Part shown: positions 59,856-64,000 of the stretch, one piece after another
Numbering within the stretch: the stretch's first letter is position 1
How the letters are laid out: the number at the start of each line of letters is the position of its first letter
From: Tenrec ecaudatus
Taxonomy: Eukaryota > Chordata > Mammalia > Afrosoricida > Tenrecidae
Assembly: GCF_050624435.1 (NCBI RefSeq)
Contig: NC_134535.1
Coordinates: forward strand, 123,305,731-123,369,730
DNA length: 64,000 nt
Direction: 5' to 3'
Notes under the pieces: model-generated
Databases searched by the model: none
What the model was told of the DNA's origin: nothing
The model's input: only the letters and a program-made list of their open reading frames with translations
Position numbers and translations under genes: made by a program

Positions 59856-61800
59856 CTATAACCAAACACAAAAATATTAATTATTCAGAAGTCGAATATA
59901 TATATATATATATATTTGTTCCCCCAATATAAATCTCCAGAAATCCCTCTGTTGACTTTTAATGCCAATAAAAGAAAAGAAATTTGGCTATGAGCACAGC
60001 TTCAGAATATTTCACTCACATAATTTCTGTTTTAGTTCCCTTTACATTCTCAAGGACTCTGCTTGAAAGTCACAGGTTTCTCATTCATCGTAGCAAAACT
60101 CAGTTGTGTTGCTGATCAGACATCCAACTGGAGCTTACTATTATGCCCATACAGCGGGCAACCCTTTGTGGCCATCAGGGCAGTTTAAGGTCAGGATGCC
60201 CGTGACTAGCTTAGTAAATATGTGAAAATTAAAAACAAAGCAAAACAAAAAACCTGGCAGGTGAATTCCTAAAATGCTTTCATTTCCATTTGATGAAAAT
60301 AATTGGTCTTCCGCAATATATCACCCTCAAGGGAATGCTTGTGTTGGTGGGTACCATTCTATCAATTCCAACTTAAAGCAAACTCTGTGTACAACAGAAC
60401 GATAGATTGCCTGGCCCTGTACCACCCTGACAACTGTTTCTGGTTTAGCCCACTGCTGTCGCCGTGGTGCCTAGGCAGCTCCCTGAGGAGCTTCATTTCT
60501 TTTTTTTGCTGGCCCTCTGCTTTTGCAAGCATGGCATCATTTTCCAGGGCATTCAAAATACTCCCCATAAATGATCAAAACCCTGTTTGTTTGGGGCTAT
60601 CAATTTTTAGAAAGCTCTCTACAGGTTCCTTGGGTGAATAAATGTAGTATATAGCATAGTGGGCTTAATAATCTTCATATCAGTTATTCAGTAGCTTAGT
60701 GGAGTTTTAAACAATTGATGTGCAGAATTGTCTTCGTGGTCATTACAGGGTTTCAGGAAATAAAAGTTTTCAATATGTGGATGAGGGTACGAAACGTATC
60801 AAACGCCATCCTCACACGAATGATCTTAATTTAGACTGATAGACTAACTATAAGCGATGTATTACCAAAGTCACAGACATTAAATTTCATGTCTTCACGT
60901 CCCACATCTCACACACACAGCCACTCATGAACACAGCAGAAGGAAGAGGGAAGAGAAGTCTCAAAACGTACGAGCTGTTGTGGTCAGTGCCGTCCGTCCA
61001 AGTCCAGATGCCATTTGATGATGTTCGACTAAGGCCAATCCAATGGTCTGAAGGCCCTTTATACCTTTTCATGAAATTCTAAGATAAACCACAAAATGAA
61101 AACGCTTGTCTCTTTTTCTCATATTACTCTTGAGTCTCTAATGTCGTCTCATTTTGCTGGGAGCATGATATAATTGAGAAGCATTGATATTGGAGTCAGA
61201 TTAGTGTACAATTTCAGTTCATATCATGCATTCTTCTTGGTTAATTTATGTCAAATGACTGCACATCCCAATTCACCTGGTAAAATCCCCACATATTTTT
61301 CCAGGATAATATTTTACTATGACCACTTTCACTCTCCAAGATGTCCCCATTTAAATGATAAGTTATAGATTGTATTTCATTGTGTTTATTAGTGAAACAC
61401 GGAAAACGAACTAAGAAACATATCTTTGAGGATAAATGAAGGCATTTAAATGTCTCACAGGATTCCAGGCATGATGTATAGATCCTCAACACGTATCATT
61501 CCAAAGGTGCATCCCTTGCCCTAAGTCTGCCTGGACTAGATTCCTTCTTTATCACATCATTCAGTTTTACTCCTGTTAGGTCAGCACCACGGAGGGTTAA
61601 CAAGCAGAAAACCTACTCCGCAATACTCACAAGTTCCTCCACGGTTTCAAACTGAGCAAGTCTGGCTTCCAGTGAGGCACAGAATGTCTGGCTGAATGTC
61701 CAGTTCCCTGCATCCTCAGAAAAATAATAACATTTGCCATAAAATCCAATCCAGTGTTCTGGGCAGGTAGCACACACTGAAGCATGTTCTTTCGCTCTCT
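59741..61800 (-). CDS. CLEC2D: CLEC2-family C-type lectin-like receptor (CLEC2D-like), three 3'-terminal coding exons, gene partial
   Basis: Three exons on the minus strand join in frame and encode a whole C-type lectin-like domain followed by a stop. Family knowledge: CLEC2 proteins are type II membrane proteins of the natural killer gene complex, and CLEC2D (LLT1) is the ligand of NKR-P1A. Seen: a [17 protein letters not shown] start, the [14 protein letters not shown] block, the [12 protein letters not shown] block and a final RKWICNK. All splice sites are AG/GT, and exon phases are 2, 0 and 2, as usual for this family. The introns are about 550 and 1100 bp. Five canonical CTLD cysteines are visible; the expected partner of the GEC cysteine is Ser ([11 protein letters not shown]), a position where human CLEC2D also lacks Cys. 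Exons for the cytoplasmic tail and membrane segment were not found up to 64000. No frame breaks are seen, so the locus may be functional. CLEC2A or CLEC2B are alternatives. An ATTAAA on the minus strand at about 59583-59578 could be a polyadenylation signal. Confidence 0.85.
59856..60971 (-). other. Last intron of the CLEC2D-like gene
   Basis: Bounded by GTACGT at 60971 and TTATAG at 59856. No repeat of note except a short TA run at 59898-59916. Confidence 0.8.
60972..61078 (-). CDS. CLEC2D: CLEC2D-like exon: central CTLD (WIGL block)
   Basis: This 107-bp exon has a TTATCTTAG acceptor and a GTACGT donor. It starts [18 protein letters not shown], with the [12 protein letters not shown] core typical of CLEC2 proteins, and ends with [11 protein letters not shown] in phase 2. 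The serine codon is split across the next intron, and NSS forms a possible glycosylation sequon. Confidence 0.88.
61631..61800 (-). CDS. CLEC2D: CLEC2D-like exon: stalk end and first half of the CTLD
   Basis: This 170-bp exon is preceded by a CTTTAG acceptor and followed by a GTGAGT donor. Two bases complete a split codon, then 56 codons follow. It encodes an extra stalk-proximal Cys (SVCATC), the CTLD opening [15 protein letters not shown], an N-glycosylation sequon NWT, the third domain Cys (TFCAS) and the end [12 protein letters not shown] at phase 0. The boundary after EEL is the normal exon boundary in CLEC2 and related NK-complex lectins. Confidence 0.88.
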
Positions 61801-62309
61801 CTAAAGTTTAAAAACCATGAAATTAGAATAAACCTATTTTACCATCCTTCTTTAAACAGTTACCTACTTTAGAGCCCATAGTTTTGAAAATGTACCCATG
61901 ATTTTGTTCTCCTAACTTGCCACTAAGACTTAGGCTAAGCATGTACACTAGTCTTCAGTTCAGTGGTCTCTAAACTGGAAATACATATATCTTGCAGTCT
62001 AAGACGGGAATGGGGACAAAAAAATAGTATTAAGGAAATCGATTTCCACAGTTCACCATGTTTACTACTCTTTCCTAAGATCATACAAGTTATTTTTCCA
62101 GATCCTCCTGCATAGCAGCCCTCTGTCTTACTAACTTACTCACTCACTTACTCACTCACTCACTCATTCACTGACTAATTAAAGGCAAACCACTTCCCTC
62201 TCCTGGATGTGACAATGGTGTATTTCATGGGCACTCCCATTGCACAGAAGTCCCCAGTGCACAAATTAAATACTATTTTTAGTATCAAAAGTATATTCTA
62301 AGCCTTCTT

Positions 62310-62608
62310 TTTCATTTTTCAATAGTTTTATTAGGAGTTCATACAACTCTAATCACAATCCATACATACATCAATTATGTAAAGTGCATTTGTACATTTA
62401 TTACCCTCATCATTCTCAAAACATCTGCTCTCCACTTAAGCCCCTGGCATTAGCTCCTCATGTTTTCCCCTCCCTCTCTGCTCCCCCTCCCTCATGAACC
62501 CTTGATAATTTATAAATTATTATTTCGTCATATCTTGCCCTGTCCGACATCTCCCTTCACCCACTTTTCTGTTGTCCGTCCCCCAGGGAGGAGGTCACAT
62601 GTAGGTCC
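62310..62608 (-). mobile_element. Young L1 3' end in the intron upstream of the CLEC2D-like CTLD exons
   Basis: A 299-bp truncated copy with a perfect 14-bp duplication TTCTAAGCCTTCTT (62296-62309 and 62609-62622). Confidence 0.93.
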
Positions 62609-62689
62609 TTCTAAGCCTTCTTCTTCTTTTGTCTTTTATAATAGGTAGAGCCTTGATATGAAGTGCACTGGTGACTGTACTCTCTACTC

Positions 62690-62850
62690 TGCTTGTTGAT
62701 GGAAAGGTTGAATGCGCAGAAGACACCTTAGAAACAAGGCCTGGTGATCTACTTGTGGAAAATCAGCCTTTGAAAACACAATTCTCTGAAAATAAGGGAC
62801 TGTCAGAATAGACAGCAACTGGTAATGAAGTATGAAATATATATAAAAGA
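62690..62850 (+). repeat. Older AfroSINE copy
   Basis: CTTGTTGATGGAAAGGTTGA, CACCTTAGAAACAAGGCCTG, GTGATCTACTTGTGGAAAAT and CAGCCTTTGAAAACACA follow the plus-strand consensus. Confidence 0.65.
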
Positions 62851-64000
62851 AATTGGCCCTTTTTATATGTTCTGAAACAAGTAATATTTCAGAGTGTAGG
62901 CCATGGAAGAACGGACATTTTTATTTCATGACCTCAACTTTTCCCTTATCATTTCCTCCCACATAGTTCTTTTTATGTGTCAGGTAATGTAGAGAGCCTC
63001 TTTGTGTATGTACGAAGGATCAGTGACTTCTGACAATCATTCAGGTCTTTGAACTTTTGTGTATTCTCAATTAACTTAATAGAAGAAAAGCTTCTAAATG
63101 CCAGAGAGGATCTACCTAACGAGACTGTCATCAAATGGCACTTCAGATAAAAGAAAATCAGGAAATAAGTCCATAGAGGAATTTCATGATCTTCTCACAA
63201 CAGTTCTTTGTACAGTTTTATTGAACATACTCCACATGATATACAATTCAATAATTCAATCAGATAAAAAAGAGTTATACAATTATTGCCACGATAAATT
63301 TTACAACATCTCCCCTCCATACATTGAATCACCTTTAAAATGAGTTGTGTCTTCAAAAGAGAGGCCACAAACAGCATGTTTAAGTAGGATTTTTCGTATC
63401 AGTAAATGCCAACTATATTCTTGCCATTGCTCAGGATCAAATAAAAGAAAACCTTCAGGTCAAGGTGACTTCTTCTCTTTCTGAAATTCCCTGTCCCCAA
63501 AGTTAAGAGATTCTGTTGGCTTGTCTTTTAAAATACTCAGAATCTGACTACCCTGCCCAGCCTCCATCACTGTTGGTATGACCAGAACAGGCCATGCTCA
63601 CCTGCATTTTCACAAGATGCCCTAATACTTTTCTCGGTTTCAGACCTTGGTTCCTTCTACTCTAGCCATAGCAGTCCAAAGGGATTCTCCAGGACCAATA
63701 AGCGCTCTTGGCACTCCCCTTATACAGCTCTTTAATATTCCCCATTGCACTCAGAAAGCAGTTTTTTTTAAATGTCAGTATTTAAAATACCTACAAGGCT
63801 ACATCCATGTGTAGAATCCCTAATCCCCTACTTTGTGACTCTATGACTTGAGTCATATCTGTGCAGTGAAGTGAAACTACTTGGTAGGGGGTTTCTTGGT
63901 CACCGTTTTGTAACCCTTACCACAGCCCAAAGAGGAAGAATGCAAATGCAGCTGGTGTTGAGTAAGTCACAAGTAGGAACAGAGACTCCTACAACCAAGG
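62851..64000. other. Probable upstream intron of the CLEC2D-like gene
   Basis: No membrane-segment exon was found. It holds an old L1 fragment at 63205 and otherwise unassigned DNA. Confidence 0.4.
63205..63310 (-). mobile_element. Old L1 3'-end fragment
   Basis: CAGTTTTATTGAACATACTC and the following ATACAATTCAATAATTCAAT resemble the older L1 3' end at 25620. Confidence 0.5.

Overview
The window is eukaryotic, mammalian, gene-poor and repeat-rich. The repeats point to an afrotherian, most likely a tenrec: tRNA-derived AfroSINE-type copies, RTE/BovB-like LINE fragments, many 3' ends of one lineage of young L1, and three short hAT elements of the SPIN type. SPINs are known from tenrec and only a few other mammals. 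The species is inferred, not proven.

The one gene that looks alive is at the right end on the minus strand: three spliced exons (61800-61631, 61078-60972, 59855-59741) that together encode a complete C-type lectin-like domain of the CLEC2 family, closest to CLEC2D (LLT1). Splice sites and phases fit. The exons for the cytoplasmic tail and membrane segment are not seen and probably lie beyond position 64000.

Other gene-derived material is dead or displaced. At 12269-13570 (+) lies a C-terminal ZCCHC8 segment that begins exactly at a splice-acceptor-like site and has a stop four codons early. At 42250-40395 (-) is an NPM1 processed pseudogene split by an L1. At about 49780-45410 (-) is a nearly full-length TDG processed pseudogene with its 3' UTR, split by two L1 insertions, one of them 5'-inverted.

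At 49809-52854 (+) a mosaic endogenous retrovirus sits against the 5' end of the TDG pseudogene. It has a 5' LTR, a Lys-type primer site, a betaretroviral gag start (matrix, PPPY late motif), a large deletion removing the rest of gag, pro, pol and the N-terminal part of SU, then the rest of a type-D/RD114-like env with an open transmembrane subunit. After env comes an element closely resembling the constitutive transport element (CTE) of simian type D retroviruses, with both halves of the symmetrical NXF1-binding motif pair. The provirus seems to stop at its polypurine tract, with no 3' LTR. A separate 486-bp solo LTR lies inside an L1 at 31375-31860.

The remaining sequence is L1 3' UTRs in both orientations (some with a tandem unit of about 230 bp), older L1 pieces, SINEs, SPINs, two unassigned interspersed families, simple repeats, and unassigned DNA. 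Two non-repeat patches deserve attention: a CCAAT/GC-box-bearing CpG-containing patch at 35880-36310, and a 20-bp tandem array of STAT-site-like palindromes at 42671-42775.
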